A stretch of 8,558 nucleotides of DNA, taken from positions 1-8,558 of the forward strand of contig JAJYJA010000104.1 in assembly GCA_021789795.1 (NCBI GenBank). Direction: 5' to 3'. This DNA comes from Deltaproteobacteria bacterium (GTDB lineage: Bacteria; Desulfobacterota; Desulfobulbia; Desulfobulbales; VMSU01). Under the pieces are notes generated by a model. That model searched no databases. It was not told the DNA's origin and worked only from the letters and a program-made list of their open reading frames with translations. Of this stretch, positions 8,458-8,558 are shown in pieces. A program made the position numbers and the translations under genes. How positions within the stretch are numbered: position 1 is the first letter of the stretch; every line of letters begins with the position of its first letter.

Positions 8458-8558
8458 TGGCGTCGCAAAAAGTCCGATCTACTGCGTTGCGGGACGGTTT
8501 GGCTCGTTCGGCATACCATCTGTATGGCCTCACTCGCCAAACACACCCCGCGCCTTGT
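8449..8558. repeat. Partial interspersed palindromic (MITE- or REP-like) repeat, cut by the window end
   Basis: After the recB tail the composition changes to a non-coding stretch that begins with GTCGCAAAAAGTCCGATCT (8462-8480). The following part folds as an imperfect inverted repeat: GCGGG (8489-8493) pairs with CCCGC (8547-8551), GTTTGGC (8497-8503) with GCCAAAC (8536-8542), and CATA (8512-8515) with TATG (8523-8526), leaving a 7-base apical loop. The window ends at CGCGCCTTGT, so the outer right arm, expected to mirror the AAAAAGTCCGATCT segment, is not seen. From memory, repeats opening with an AAAAAGTCCGATCTACTGCG-like arm and closing with a GCGCCTTGTAGATC-like arm are scattered in genomes of Desulfuromonas- and Desulfobulbus-type bacteria; I cannot confirm this here. 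It may be a non-autonomous element, and as a long hairpin it could also affect 3'-end formation after recB. Confidence 0.55.

Overview
The window is a high-GC (roughly two-thirds G+C by eye), densely packed bacterial segment with every gene on the + strand. It holds the 3' part of a CoA-disulfide/persulfide reductase fused to a rhodanese domain, then a complete recC and a complete recB. It ends in a short non-coding tail containing what looks like the first part of an interspersed palindromic repeat. The reductase type, the recC-recB order without ptrA between them, and the repeat (which resembles ones I recall from anaerobic sulfur- and metal-reducing former Deltaproteobacteria) suggest Desulfobacterota or Desulfuromonadota. 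That assignment is an inference from recollection and could be wrong at order level.

Layout: 3-1595, reductase-rhodanese, missing about 24 N-terminal residues that lie upstream of the window. 1596-1604, a 9-nt gap. 1605-4820, recC. 4817-8380, recB, joined to recC by an ATGA stop-start overlap. 8377-8457, a possible 26-codon basic ORF starting in a GTGA overlap with the recB stop. 8449-8558, the partial imperfect inverted repeat, cut by the window end. No promoter or terminator is convincing, and the close spacing suggests one transcription unit entering from upstream.

RecB and RecC are two of the three subunits of the RecBCD helicase-nuclease, which processes DNA double-strand ends for RecA-dependent repair and degrades foreign linear DNA. 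RecB here keeps all its helicase motifs and the nuclease catalytic residues, so it should be active. RecC keeps its characteristic fold landmarks, but several residues aligned with the E. coli Chi-recognition channel are different, so a different Chi sequence is plausible. recD, commonly next after recB, does not begin in the 178 bases that follow; it may lie beyond the repeat, elsewhere, or be absent. The reductase is a sulfur or thiol-redox enzyme with no obvious mechanistic tie to recombination.

I see no evidence for an undescribed multi-gene system. The points most worth checking are the altered RecC Chi pocket, the palindromic element directly after recB, and the fate of recD.
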